Assembly: GCA_900316675.1 (NCBI GenBank)
Contig: ONDR01000004.1
Coordinates: 1 to 64,000 of the forward strand
DNA: 64,000 nucleotides
Reading direction: 5' to 3'
DNA from: an uncultured Bacteroidales bacterium
GTDB lineage: Bacteria > Bacteroidota > Bacteroidia > Bacteroidales > UBA932
In this document: one piece after another, positions 43,881 through 53,728 of the stretch
Position numbering within the stretch: position 1 is the stretch's first letter
Layout: each line of letters opens with the position of its first letter
Program-made: the position numbers and the translations under genes
The notes under the pieces: generated by a model
What the model saw: the letters and a program-made list of their open reading frames with translations, nothing else
Told to the model about the DNA's origin: nothing
Databases searched by the model: none

Positions 43881-45932
43881 ATGAAACTGTATCTTGCAAT
43901 TGCGGGACTTGCCCTTACGGCTTGCGTAACAGCTCCGGTTTCCGGAGATCTGTCAGTAGTTCCCGAAGAGAACGGAACCTCTTTCCGCATTGAAAACGCA
44001 GCGACAGCAACTCCTCTTATCAAATCTGCCACGGACTTCGGCACAGTATCGGTATCCGGTCAGGAAATAAGCTTCAAGACAGTCAGCTCAAGCAAAAAGG
44101 CGGTCAGCGACGAATTTGGCAACGGCACCTGTTATATTTATAATGGTGAGTCTGTTTCCGGTCCTTCCATGACCCGTCAGCTTAAGCTGTCCGTTTACGA
44201 TGCCTTCCCCTCTACCATTATTGTCAGTGCCGAGTACGGCAACGCTTCCGGCGATGCCGTCTCTGTGGACGGATGGTCATTATGCGACCTGAAGGTGCAG
44301 ACCGATACCCCGGAGCCTTATTTCTGGTCTTTCCAGGGGCAGTCTACCAGCGCCCGTGCTGATTGGCTCCTGCCAATTGGAGAAGAATTCTACCAGCGCA
44401 ATTACATGGGAATGAATCCCGCCGAAGATCATGTGGACTATGGCGGCGGTGTTCCCGTCGTATGCCTTTGGAGGCGTGACGCAGGCGTGATGATAGGCCA
44501 TATCGAACCTACTCCCCAGATTGTAAGCCTTCCTGTTGATAAAAAGGCCGGCAACGACTACGCACAGATTTCCATAGTTAAAGAATATACTGATCCGGTC
44601 TCCCTGGCACCAGGGCAGACAGTCAGCTCATACACCTGTTTCATTAGTGCATTCTCCGGTGACTGTTTCCAGGCGCTTCGCAATTACGCGGGGCTCCTGG
44701 ACAGGGTCGGAGTGAAGATGCCCGAAAGCGTACCGGAGGCCTATGAGACCGCCTGGTGCGCATGGGGCTATGAGCGCAAATTCACTATTGCCGAGATTGT
44801 AGGCACCCTTCCCAAGGTTCAGGAACTGGGCTTCAAGTGGGCCACCCTTGACGACGGTTACCAGATTGCCGAGGGCGATTGGGACCTGACCAGGGAACGT
44901 TTCCCCAACGGCGATGCTGACATGAAGTACATGGTGGACCAGTTCCACAACTACGGACTCAAGGCCGAGCTTTGGTGGACTCCGCTTGCCGCCGATCCCG
45001 GTACTGAATTCCTTAAGAAATACCCCAATTCCCTTATCCTTGGTAAAGATGGCCAGCCCCGCAAGATTGAATGGTGGGACAGCTGGTTCCTTTCTCCCGT
45101 GGACGAAGACGTCCGCAGGGAACAATCCGCCCTTGTCCATAAATTTATAGCGGATTATGGCTTCGATGGCCTTAAGCTTGACGGCCAGCATCTTAACTGT
45201 GTGTCTCCGGACTATAATCCGGCACATCATCCAGAAGACCCGGAGAAAGACTTCCGCGAGCTGCCGGGCTTCTATAAACTCATTCTTGAAACCGCCCAGG
45301 CTGTAAAGCCCAACGCTGTGATTCAATACTGCCCCTGCGGCGACTGCTTCTCTGTGTACAACCTTCCTTACATTGGAAAGGCCGTGTCATCAGACCCTAC
45401 CAGCAGCTGGCAGATCAGGAGCAAAGGCTACGTGCTAAGGGCTCTTGCCCCGAAGCTTGCTTACTACGGAGATCATATCGAACTGTCTGACAACGAGAAT
45501 GATTATCCCACGCAGCTGGGCATCGGTGCAGTGATCGGCACCAAGTTCACCTGGCCCAAGGACAATCCGTACGTAAAGCACTCATACCTGCTTACCCCTG
45601 AAAAAGAGGCCCTCATGAAGAACGCCCTCAAGATTTATGAGGAAAAGCAGCTTGCCAAGGGTGAATATGTTCCCGGTCTGTACGATATCGGCTTCGATTA
45701 TCCCGAAACCCATGTCATCAGGCAGAACGGCAATCTTTATTATGCCTTCTATACTTCTTCCAAGCCGGTTTATTCCGTAGAGCTCCGCGGGCTCGAAGCC
45801 GGAAAGACCTACAGGGTAGATGACTACTACAATCACCGCAACCTTGGGCTGGTAACCGCATCGCAGAGCACTGTGCTTGATGTGGAAATAAACGGTAGCC
45901 TTCTTGTCGAGGTTAGCGAGGTTAACGACTGA
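43881..45932 (+). CDS. GH36-like alpha-galactosidase/alpha-N-acetylgalactosaminidase lipoprotein
   Basis: 683 aa. Lipoprotein signal (MKLYLAIAGLALTAC). An N-terminal beta domain (~20-280), then a TIM barrel opening with FKWATLDDGYQIAEGDWDL, nucleophile region YGFDGLKLDGQHLN (candidate Asp434), QYCPCGDC and SSDPTSSWQ, ending in a small beta domain. This is the clan GH-D/GH36 pattern; the match supports alpha-galactosidase or alpha-GalNAcase activity, the latter suiting the AgaS pathway. Exact family assignment is uncertain. Same operon as the sugar catabolic genes and SusCD. Confidence 0.78.
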   Translation: MKLYLAIAGLALTACVTAPVSGDLSVVPEENGTSFRIENAATATPLIKSATDFGTVSVSGQEISFKTVSSSKKAVSDEFGNGTCYIYNGESVSGPSMTRQLKLSVYDAFPSTIIVSAEYGNASGDAVSVDGWSLCDLKVQTDTPEPYFWSFQGQSTSARADWLLPIGEEFYQRNYMGMNPAEDHVDYGGGVPVVCLWRRDAGVMIGHIEPTPQIVSLPVDKKAGNDYAQISIVKEYTDPVSLAPGQTVSSYTCFISAFSGDCFQALRNYAGLLDRVGVKMPESVPEAYETAWCAWGYERKFTIAEIVGTLPKVQELGFKWATLDDGYQIAEGDWDLTRERFPNGDADMKYMVDQFHNYGLKAELWWTPLAADPGTEFLKKYPNSLILGKDGQPRKIEWWDSWFLSPVDEDVRREQSALVHKFIADYGFDGLKLDGQHLNCVSPDYNPAHHPEDPEKDFRELPGFYKLILETAQAVKPNAVIQYCPCGDCFSVYNLPYIGKAVSSDPTSSWQIRSKGYVLRALAPKLAYYGDHIELSDNENDYPTQLGIGAVIGTKFTWPKDNPYVKHSYLLTPEKEALMKNALKIYEEKQLAKGEYVPGLYDIGFDYPETHVIRQNGNLYYAFYTSSKPVYSVELRGLEAGKTYRVDDYYNHRNLGLVTASQSTVLDVEINGSLLVEVSEVND

Positions 45933-45984
45933 TCATCATAAATAACAACAATATTCAGGTTAACAACCAATTATTCAAACATCC

Positions 45985-48918
45985 ATGAAAAAAGTATTGC
46001 TTTTGGGTCTTTTGATGTTTACGACGCTTGCCATGTCCGCACAGAACGTGGTAAAGGGTGTTGTAACAGCCGGAGACGATGGCCTGCCAATGGTAGGTGT
46101 AAGTGTATTTGAGAAAGGAACTTTGAATGGCGTTATAACGGATCCTGACGGAAATTATTCCATTAAGGTTCAGAATAACAAATCAGTTCTGGTCTTTTCT
46201 TCCGTAGGTTTCAAAACAACCGAAGTGCCCGTTGCAGGCAAAACTGTAATTGACGTTACTCTTGACGTAGATTCCCAGCTCATTGACGAAGTTGTGGTAA
46301 TGGGATATAGCTCAAAGACAAGGGGCGAGATTACCAGTGCCGTAACAACCGTTTCTGCAGACAAGCTCAACGACGTTGTAAGTAACAACATTGGCGATAT
46401 GCTCCAGGGCAAGGTTGCCGGTGTGACCGTAGTCAAGGACAGCGGCCGTCCCGGTGCGGAGCCTTCTATCCGAATCCGTGGTACTTCATCTCTCCATGCT
46501 TCCCAGGAGCCTCTTTACGTGGTTGACGGTATCATCGGCGGTTCTTACGACCCGGCCGACGTAGAGTCAGTAACCGTCCTTAAAGATGCAGGTGCAACCG
46601 GCATGTACGGTGCCCAGGCAAACGGCGGTGTAATTGTCGTTACCACCAAGAAGGCTAAAACCAATAAGCTCCAGTTCAACTTCAAGGCTAATATCGGTGT
46701 TATTTCTCCTGACTTCTCAAGACAGAGACTCATGAACACCAAACAGCTGTATACCTACTATCGAGAGTACTTCCGCGACCCTGAGACTCATCTCATCGAC
46801 GACCTCGCATTCAAGACAGCCCTGCCCACTTCCATCCTTGAAAACGACACTGACTGGAGAGGCCTCATCACCCAGAACGCCCTTCTGCAGAACTATCACT
46901 TCTCTGTAATGGGAAGGAACGACTGGTATTCAGGCTATCTCTCATTCTCTTACTACAAAGAGCAGGGAACTCTCAAGAACACCGGTTACACCCAGTTCAA
47001 CGTGCGTTCCAACAATACTATTAACCTGACCAAGTGGCTCACCCTCACCGCAAACCTGGACGTCAGCGGCAACATGTCCGACAATCCTGACGACAACCTG
47101 GTTTACTATGTAGGCGAGAACATCCCCTTCGACTCTCCTTACGACGAGGACGGCAACCTGCGCTCTTTCAAGGACGGCGCAAAGCTTTATGGCCGTTACG
47201 ATGTTAACCCCATGATTGGCTTCCTCAGCGACAAGGACGTACGTAAAAGCAAGGGTTTCGGTACCGACCTCGACTTTGTTGTTACCGCTAAGATTACCCC
47301 CTGGCTCTCATTCGTTTCTCAGAACCGTGGTTCCGTAGGATTCTGGCACAGCCATTATCACAGGTTCGCAGAGGTTGAATATATGAACGCCGGCGACAAG
47401 ATTGAAGATTCAATGAGCTATAGCTACGGCGGAATCTCCACCAACATGTTCAAGGCAGACAAGACCTTTGGCAAGCACTCTGTAAGCGGCCTCATCGGTT
47501 ACGAGGCGCAGATGACCTGGGGCAACGACCTTTCCGGTACCGGCCAGGGCCTCCCTTACGGCTTGTCCGTACTTGATGTAGCTTCTTCCAACAAGGATGC
47601 AGGCGGCAACCGCAGCAAGAGCGGAATGCAGTCTTTCATCTCACAGGTTAACTACAACTACGCACAGAGATACTTCCTTACCGGTTCATTCCGTATCGAC
47701 CAGTCCTCTACCTTCAACAAGGACAACCGTACTGCTATCTTCCCCAGCCTCTCCGCTGCATGGGCAGTCAACAACGAAAGCTTCTTCCATTCCGATATTA
47801 TCACCAACCTTAAGCTCAAAGCCAGCTGGGGTAAGACCGGTATGAAGGACATCGGTGCTTCCAAGTACCTTGAGGCCTTCGCATACAGCACCCAGTACGA
47901 TTCCAACTCTGCTGCAGTTCCTATCCAGATGGCCAACAAAGACCTTAAGTGGGAGGAAACAACCCAGATCAACGTAGGTGCAGAAATCGGTATCACCGAC
48001 CGCATCTCATTGGATATCAACTACTATCGCAACACAACCAACAACTTGCTTGTATATCGTGACCTGCCCCCGACAGGTGGTTTCTCAAGCCAGTGGCAGA
48101 ACCTTGGTTCAGTACGCAACACCGGTTTCGAGCTTGCCCTGAACGTAACTCCTGTCAAGATCAAGGACCTCAGGTGGGATGTTGACTTCTCAATTTCCAA
48201 CAACAAGAACAAACTCTTTGGCTTTGGCGAGGGTGTACAGTTCATCCAGTCCAACTACAGGAGCCTTTCACAGATCTATCGCGACGGAGTTCCCATCTAC
48301 ACATGGTACCTTCGTGAATATGCAGGCGTAGATCCCCAGACTGGTAGGGAGCAGTTCGTCGCAGAGGATGGATCCCTCACTTACGATTATGCTTCTGCAC
48401 GCTTCGTCGAGGCCGGCACTCCTATCATCCCTTGGCAGGGTGGTGTAGGTACCCAGGTTTCATGGAAGAACTTCAAGCTCACAGCAAACGGTAGCTTCGT
48501 ATGGGGCAACACCCTTTACGGCCGTGCACGTGCAAGCCGTCTGGCTACCTTCGTATCCAACTCACTCATGCCTTCTAACGAGGACAAGATCTGGCGCAAG
48601 CCGGGTGACGATGCAACAATCGGCCTCCCTGCATATGCACTTGCATCCGTTTACCACACCGGTGACCTTGTTAAGGGCAACTTCTTCAAGCTGCGCAACG
48701 TAACCCTGTCCTACACTCTTCCTAAGAGCATCACCAAGGACAACACCCTTACGCTTTCGCTCTCTTGCGACAACCTCTTCACCCTTACTTCCGTTTGGGG
48801 TGCAGATCCTGAAGTATCCTTGTCTGCTGATTCAGGCGTAGCCGGTATGATCGAATCCATCGACAACAGATACCCTAACAAGAAGCAGTTCATCTTCCAG
48901 GTTAACTTCTCATTCTAA
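45985..48918 (+). CDS. SusC/RagA-type TonB-dependent outer-membrane transporter
   Basis: 977 aa. Signal peptide MKKVLLLGLLMFTTLAMSA, carboxypeptidase-regulatory-like domain (about 25-100, VKGVVTAGDDGLPMVGVSVF), TonB-box-type segment IDEVVVMGYSSKTRG, plug domain with GKVAGVTVVKDSGRPGAEPSIRIRG and PLYVVDGIIGG, then the 22-strand barrel ending in FIFQVNFSF. Imports oligosaccharides bound by the SusD partner immediately downstream. Two-gene order SusC then SusD is standard. Confidence 0.95.
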   Translation: MKKVLLLGLLMFTTLAMSAQNVVKGVVTAGDDGLPMVGVSVFEKGTLNGVITDPDGNYSIKVQNNKSVLVFSSVGFKTTEVPVAGKTVIDVTLDVDSQLIDEVVVMGYSSKTRGEITSAVTTVSADKLNDVVSNNIGDMLQGKVAGVTVVKDSGRPGAEPSIRIRGTSSLHASQEPLYVVDGIIGGSYDPADVESVTVLKDAGATGMYGAQANGGVIVVTTKKAKTNKLQFNFKANIGVISPDFSRQRLMNTKQLYTYYREYFRDPETHLIDDLAFKTALPTSILENDTDWRGLITQNALLQNYHFSVMGRNDWYSGYLSFSYYKEQGTLKNTGYTQFNVRSNNTINLTKWLTLTANLDVSGNMSDNPDDNLVYYVGENIPFDSPYDEDGNLRSFKDGAKLYGRYDVNPMIGFLSDKDVRKSKGFGTDLDFVVTAKITPWLSFVSQNRGSVGFWHSHYHRFAEVEYMNAGDKIEDSMSYSYGGISTNMFKADKTFGKHSVSGLIGYEAQMTWGNDLSGTGQGLPYGLSVLDVASSNKDAGGNRSKSGMQSFISQVNYNYAQRYFLTGSFRIDQSSTFNKDNRTAIFPSLSAAWAVNNESFFHSDIITNLKLKASWGKTGMKDIGASKYLEAFAYSTQYDSNSAAVPIQMANKDLKWEETTQINVGAEIGITDRISLDINYYRNTTNNLLVYRDLPPTGGFSSQWQNLGSVRNTGFELALNVTPVKIKDLRWDVDFSISNNKNKLFGFGEGVQFIQSNYRSLSQIYRDGVPIYTWYLREYAGVDPQTGREQFVAEDGSLTYDYASARFVEAGTPIIPWQGGVGTQVSWKNFKLTANGSFVWGNTLYGRARASRLATFVSNSLMPSNEDKIWRKPGDDATIGLPAYALASVYHTGDLVKGNFFKLRNVTLSYTLPKSITKDNTLTLSLSCDNLFTLTSVWGADPEVSLSADSGVAGMIESIDNRYPNKKQFIFQVNFSF

Positions 48919-48931
48919 TATGTAAGTGGAT

Positions 48932-50458
48932 ATGAAAAAGATAATTAAATATTTCTTCATAATGGTTGCCAGTGCAGGCCTTATGACCTCCTGCGACCTT
49001 GACATCGCACCTGAGGATTCCCTCACCGGCGATCAGATGACCCAGTCACCTACAGGTATCCTGGATATTCTCAATGGCTGCTACGCTGTAATGAAGGATT
49101 ATCCGGAGAATTCCAGCAGCAATAACTGGTACGGCCGTCAGTACTATCAGATGTCCGACTTCTCTTCAGACGACGTTGTTTACGGACACGCTACCACCGA
49201 CGAGCTTAACATGATCTTCAAGTTCGAAGAAAGGCATGCAGGCCTTAGCAACGTGGCTTCCTTCTGGTCACAGTCTTATAAGATCATCTATTCTGCAAAC
49301 GTCGCCCTTGACGTTATTTCAAAGGATACCAATCCTACCGACGAGACCAACAGCCTTCACGGCGAGGCCCTCTTCCTTAAGGCATATGTAATGCACAGCC
49401 TTGTAAGGTTCTATGCAAAGCCTTACAAAGAGGCAACCGCAGCCAACGAGCCCGGCCTTATCATCCGTGAAGATGGTTCCGATGCACAGCCCAAGGGCCG
49501 CGCATCCCTCAAGGAGACCTACGACTACATCGTAGATTGCCTGCTCGAGGCCGAAAAGCTTATGAGCACCCCCGTAGAGCGTTCAGAGAGCCGCTGCTTC
49601 GCATCAGTCGGCGCCGTTCGCGCCCTGCTTTCAAGGGTTTACCTTTACATGGGTAACTGGGACAAGTGTATTGAATACTCCACCAAGGTTATTGGTGACT
49701 CCAACTACGAGATTGCCGGACCTTCAGAGTTCGCAGATTACTTCAAGAGCACATGGACCTCTAAGGAGACTATCTGGTGCCTTAAGATGCTGACCCAGGA
49801 CGACAAGGGCTCAGGTTCCGTTGCTTCCATGATTATGAAGGCTGACGGTTGCTGGGGCGAGGAAGGCTATTCAGAGCCGCTCCTTGAGGACATGGGCCGC
49901 GGTACTTCTCTTGAGACTGACGATATCCGCTGGACCTTCGTCTGCGACGTCAACACAAAGAACGGTCTTGACCTTATTCCTTGCTCCAAGCTCTCTTGGC
50001 AGGATGGCAAGCCCACCCTCTTCTCTCCTCCTTTCCTTCGCGTGACAGAAATGTACCTGAACCGTGCAGAGGCTTATGCCCACAAGGGTGACAAGACCAA
50101 CGCCCTCAAGGACGTGAACGAGGTTAGAAAGCACAGAATGACCGCAAATGTTGATTCTCACCTCTATACAGAGGCCGACATCGAAACCGATATCGTTGAT
50201 CTGGTTCTTAAAGAGGCCCGCGTAGAATTCGCATTCGAGGCTCACCGCTTCTTTGACCTTATGAGAAATGGCAAGGATATTGTACGTAACTTCTGGGGCT
50301 ATCATACAAACTACACCGCCGGCCAGAGCACATCCGGTAAACCTGGAATGAACGCTGTTGGCGTGTACACCAAGAATGATGACACCAGACTGGTATATCC
50401 TATCCCTTCAAAAGAGATTGACAACAACAATCTTTGCGAGCAAAACCCTGGTTATTAA
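48932..50458 (+). CDS. SusD/RagB-type glycan-binding lipoprotein
   Basis: 508 aa from ATG 48932 (GTG 48926 possible). Lipoprotein signal MKKIIKYFFIMVASAGLMTSC. N-terminal SusD segment with CDLDIAPEDSLTGDQMTQSPTG, TPR-like helices including GEALFLKAYVMHSLVRFYAKPY, and the C-terminal LKEARVEFAFEAHRFFDLMR plus YPIPSKEID. Caps the SusC barrel at the cell surface and binds glycan. Confidence 0.95.
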   Translation: MKKIIKYFFIMVASAGLMTSCDLDIAPEDSLTGDQMTQSPTGILDILNGCYAVMKDYPENSSSNNWYGRQYYQMSDFSSDDVVYGHATTDELNMIFKFEERHAGLSNVASFWSQSYKIIYSANVALDVISKDTNPTDETNSLHGEALFLKAYVMHSLVRFYAKPYKEATAANEPGLIIREDGSDAQPKGRASLKETYDYIVDCLLEAEKLMSTPVERSESRCFASVGAVRALLSRVYLYMGNWDKCIEYSTKVIGDSNYEIAGPSEFADYFKSTWTSKETIWCLKMLTQDDKGSGSVASMIMKADGCWGEEGYSEPLLEDMGRGTSLETDDIRWTFVCDVNTKNGLDLIPCSKLSWQDGKPTLFSPPFLRVTEMYLNRAEAYAHKGDKTNALKDVNEVRKHRMTANVDSHLYTEADIETDIVDLVLKEARVEFAFEAHRFFDLMRNGKDIVRNFWGYHTNYTAGQSTSGKPGMNAVGVYTKNDDTRLVYPIPSKEIDNNNLCEQNPGY

Positions 50459-50470
50459 TACTACTCTATC

Positions 50471-51337
50471 ATGAAAAAGATAATTTCAATATTCTGCATC
50501 GCCGCTATGGCCATCCTTTCATCCTGCGTGAGAAAGGGCGACCTTGACCTTGACCCGGTACCGGATATCGCATTTGAATATACTTGTAACGGACTTACCC
50601 TCACTTTCACTTCCGTAGTCCCCAATACCACCGACGTTAAGTGGGAGATTGTAGGCCAGACAGAGGGCTCCGGTGACACTTTCACCTATACCTTCCCCAA
50701 ACCCGGCACATACTGGATCAAGATGTCCGGCAAATACAACGGCAGGGAGCAGGTAGTAGCAGGCAAGATCCTTGTTGCCAAACCTTCACCTGTCAAGCTT
50801 GACGACGATTCGTTCGACGACTGGAACGAGGTTAATTACGAAGACTTCAAGTTCGTTGGCAACGATGGCATTTCATACGGTAAGTTCGACTACGACGCAG
50901 ACTACGTTTACTTCTTCGTAGCAATGGACACCACCATCCCCGGTTGTACCCCCGATGGCGCTATTATGAACATGCGTCTTGATACCGACGACCTTACCGG
51001 TACCGGTATGTCCACCAAGGGTCTTGGTTGCGACTGGTATCTTGAGGGTAACTTCTGGAAAGCAGATGATCCTTGGGCAGACTGGTATGACTGCGTTTCA
51101 GGTGACACCGTTTATGCAGACGGTATGCCTATAGAGATGGGTACCCTGAAGCAGGAAGGCGACATGGTTTACTTTGAGTTCGCCCTCTCCAGAAAGATAT
51201 ACGGAATCACCGGTTCTTCAATGGGTATTTTCTTCAAGTTCTATACAGAGGACTGGGAGGACGCCTTCGGAATGATGTTCGGTGACGGAACAGAAAAGAC
51301 CAAGACCACTTATCACTTCGCTTTGGATAAGTCATAA
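50471..51337 (+). CDS. Surface lipoprotein with PKD-like and carbohydrate-binding-like domains
   Basis: 288 aa, lipoprotein signal MKKIISIFCIAAMAILSSC. Residues ~30-105 resemble a PKD/Ig-like domain (WEIVGQTEGSGDTFTYTFPKPGTYWI). Residues ~110-288 resemble a CBM9/DOMON-type sandwich (DSFDDWNEVNYEDF, YGKFDYDADYVYFFVAMDTT, MRLDTDDLTGTG), domain names inferred from pattern. It takes the SusE/SusF position after SusD, so surface glycan binding is likely. 12 nt after SusD. Confidence 0.72.
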   Translation: MKKIISIFCIAAMAILSSCVRKGDLDLDPVPDIAFEYTCNGLTLTFTSVVPNTTDVKWEIVGQTEGSGDTFTYTFPKPGTYWIKMSGKYNGREQVVAGKILVAKPSPVKLDDDSFDDWNEVNYEDFKFVGNDGISYGKFDYDADYVYFFVAMDTTIPGCTPDGAIMNMRLDTDDLTGTGMSTKGLGCDWYLEGNFWKADDPWADWYDCVSGDTVYADGMPIEMGTLKQEGDMVYFEFALSRKIYGITGSSMGIFFKFYTEDWEDAFGMMFGDGTEKTKTTYHFALDKS

Positions 51338-51349
51338 AGACATTTTAAT

Positions 51350-52477
51350 ATGAAGAAACATCTCATTTCAATCGCATTCGCTGCCGCTGCTCTTATTGTG
51401 GCATCATGCTCACAGGCACCTGAAAAAGAAACCTCATTCCTTGACAATCTTCTTTTGAAAGATTACAAGCCTGTTCCTTGCATGAAGCTTCCGGAGCATC
51501 ATCCTCACCAGGCAAAATTCAACGTGCACGATATGCATTCACATGCCTATGCAAGCACGCTTGAAGAGTGCAAAGAGTGGGCAGAGCGCCTGAAAGCCAA
51601 CAATATAGACAAAGTCGTAGTTAATACTTACGCAACAGGGGACAAGTTTGACGAACTCTACGACATGTATAAAAGCGCATCGGATGCGTTTGAAATGTGG
51701 TGTGGCTTCGACATGAGTGCATGGGGCACACCGGAGTTCGAAGAAAAGGCCGTCGCCTCCCTTATCCGCGACCATGAAAAGGGCGCAAAGGGTGTAGGAG
51801 AGGTTGGCGACAAAGGACTTGGCGAGGCATACTTCACCAACTTTGCTACCGGAACGGCTACTCCTACCGCCCATATGAACGATCCAAGGTTCGATGCCCT
51901 CTTCGAAAAGTGCGGCGAGCTTGGAATGCCCGTCATCATCCATGTAGGCGACCCTATCTGGATGTATGAGCCCATGGACGAGCACAATGACGGTTTTGTA
52001 AATGCCGAGCATTGGAAGATAGACATGAGCATTCCCGGCATGCTGGATCTTTACCAGCTCTGCACCACTTTGGAAGAGTGCTGCGACAGGCATCCCAACA
52101 CCATAATCATCGCCTGCCATTTCATGAATCTTACCCACGATTACGATTATCTGAGCAAGATCATGGACCGTCATCCCAACCTTTACCTGGACAACTCTGC
52201 CCGCCACGTCGAATCCGCCATTACCCCGCGTGCGACAAAGGCCTTCTACGAGAAGTATCAGGACAGGATATTCTTTGGCACCGACAACCATCCTTCACAG
52301 GAAATGTACGACCTGCAGTGGAGAATCCTTGAGACGGAAGACGAGCATTTCTACGACTACGAGCATGCATATCACTGGCAGCTTTATGGCATTGGTCTTG
52401 ATGACGATGTGCTTAAGAAGCTGTACCACGAGAATGCAGACAAGCTTTATGAAAAAATTGCAGCTAAACAGCAGTAG
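51350..52477 (+). CDS. Amidohydrolase_2-type metal-dependent hydrolase, lipoprotein
   Basis: 375 aa with a lipoprotein signal (MKKHLISIAFAAAALIVASC). TIM-barrel amidohydrolase: HxH in VHDMHSHAYAS, His in PVIIHVGDPIWM, His in IIACHFMNLTHD and the Asp in RIFFGTDNHPS. All usual metal ligands are present. Cytosolic homologues are decarboxylases or lactone/amide hydrolases; an exported one in a glycan operon is unusual and might remove acyl or amide groups from the sugar (inference). It abuts the phosphatase gene. Confidence 0.8.
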   Translation: MKKHLISIAFAAAALIVASCSQAPEKETSFLDNLLLKDYKPVPCMKLPEHHPHQAKFNVHDMHSHAYASTLEECKEWAERLKANNIDKVVVNTYATGDKFDELYDMYKSASDAFEMWCGFDMSAWGTPEFEEKAVASLIRDHEKGAKGVGEVGDKGLGEAYFTNFATGTATPTAHMNDPRFDALFEKCGELGMPVIIHVGDPIWMYEPMDEHNDGFVNAEHWKIDMSIPGMLDLYQLCTTLEECCDRHPNTIIIACHFMNLTHDYDYLSKIMDRHPNLYLDNSARHVESAITPRATKAFYEKYQDRIFFGTDNHPSQEMYDLQWRILETEDEHFYDYEHAYHWQLYGIGLDDDVLKKLYHENADKLYEKIAAKQQ

Positions 52478-53716
52478 ATGAAGCGTTTAACCATACTGAT
52501 CATGAGTCTCGCCGTTACTGGCGGGGCTCTTTTCGCGCAAAGTACGCGCGACATCCTTAAGCAGAACAAGGCCCTTATCGCAGGTACTGATTATGTTGCC
52601 CCCACTGAGGAGCTGGTCCTTACGCCGGCGCCTGAGGGCTACAAGCCGTGCTATATAAGCCATTATGCCCGTCACGGCGCCCGTTACGCATGGCGCCTGG
52701 AGAATTACGACATGATAAAAAGGGCGCTGGATGCCGCTGCTTCCGGGGATAACCTGACCGACTTCGGCAAGGACTACAAGGCCCGCTTCGACCGCCTTTA
52801 TCCCGATGTTAAAGACCATTGGGGAGAGCTTTCCCGCAAGGGCTGGAACCAGCAGACCGCTATTGCTTCGTACATCTACGAGGCCTTCCCGGAGGCTTTC
52901 CCGGACGGAGCCCGCGTACGTGCGGTGTCTTCTCCCAGCCTGCGCAGCGTAATGACCATGTCTTCTTACTGCCTGGCGCTGCAAAGCAAGAATCCCACCC
53001 TTTTTGTGACGGAAAACGTGTCCCGCACAAATATGCCGGCAACCCTGCCGCTAGAGGACGACAACCCCTTCTACGAGGGCTACGAGCGCTCGACCCTGCC
53101 CTTCGACGTCTCTGACGAGCAGTATGCCGCCGGCATTTCATTCAGCCCGGAGAAGGTGCTGGCCCGCCTCTTCAAGGAGCCCGGCAAGTCTGTGGATCCG
53201 GCTAAGTTCTACGAACTTGCCACCCACATGTTCTTCTTTGCCGAGGGCATGAACAGCCTTGACACGGACCTCGATTTTATGGACCTTTACACGGACGAAG
53301 AAGCTATCGCCCTTTGGAGTATAGATAATTATCAGCTCTTTACGGAGGCTTGGCCCAAGCACACCGGCTACAATTCCATAATCAAGGACATTATTGCCCG
53401 GGCCGAAGCCCACTTCGAGGTAGGCGAGTGTGGAGCTGATTTGCGTTTTGCCCATGACTACACCTTCATGTCCCTGATGATGTGTCTTGGTCTGGAGGGT
53501 TTCGGCAGGATGCCTCAGACCCCGGAACAGGTAGAGGAGGTCTTCCAGAGTTGGAAGATTCCCATGGGTGCAAACATGCATTTTGTCTTCTTCAGGAACG
53601 AAGATGACGATGAAATCCTGTTCAAAGTGCTCCTTAACGGCGAAGAAGGCCATCTGCCGCTTCCTGCTGACAAATGGCCCTATTATCGTTGGTCAGACTT
53701 TAAAGCGGCTCATTAA
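52478..53716 (+). CDS. Secreted histidine-type phosphatase
   Basis: 412 aa, starting on the base after the amidohydrolase stop. Signal peptide MKRLTILIMSLAVTGGALFA. Catalytic SHYARHGARY (Arg65-His66-Gly67-Ala68-Arg69) and the distal HD in RFAHDYTFMSLMM. Histidine acid phosphatase/MINPP-like; in the operon it could strip phosphate from sugar phosphates so that they can be imported. Last gene of the run; its stop codon lies inside a terminator hairpin. Confidence 0.83.
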   Translation: MKRLTILIMSLAVTGGALFAQSTRDILKQNKALIAGTDYVAPTEELVLTPAPEGYKPCYISHYARHGARYAWRLENYDMIKRALDAAASGDNLTDFGKDYKARFDRLYPDVKDHWGELSRKGWNQQTAIASYIYEAFPEAFPDGARVRAVSSPSLRSVMTMSSYCLALQSKNPTLFVTENVSRTNMPATLPLEDDNPFYEGYERSTLPFDVSDEQYAAGISFSPEKVLARLFKEPGKSVDPAKFYELATHMFFFAEGMNSLDTDLDFMDLYTDEEAIALWSIDNYQLFTEAWPKHTGYNSIIKDIIARAEAHFEVGECGADLRFAHDYTFMSLMMCLGLEGFGRMPQTPEQVEEVFQSWKIPMGANMHFVFFRNEDDDEILFKVLLNGEEGHLPLPADKWPYYRWSDFKAAH

Positions 53717-53728
53717 GCCGCTTTTTTT
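53702..53728. terminator. Bidirectional terminator overlapping two stop codons
   Basis: AAAGCGGCT pairs with AAGCCGCTTT around CATT, followed by a T run. It contains the TAA of the phosphatase (53714-53716) and its T run reaches the TAA of the convergent cyclophilin gene (53727-53729). Confidence 0.85.
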
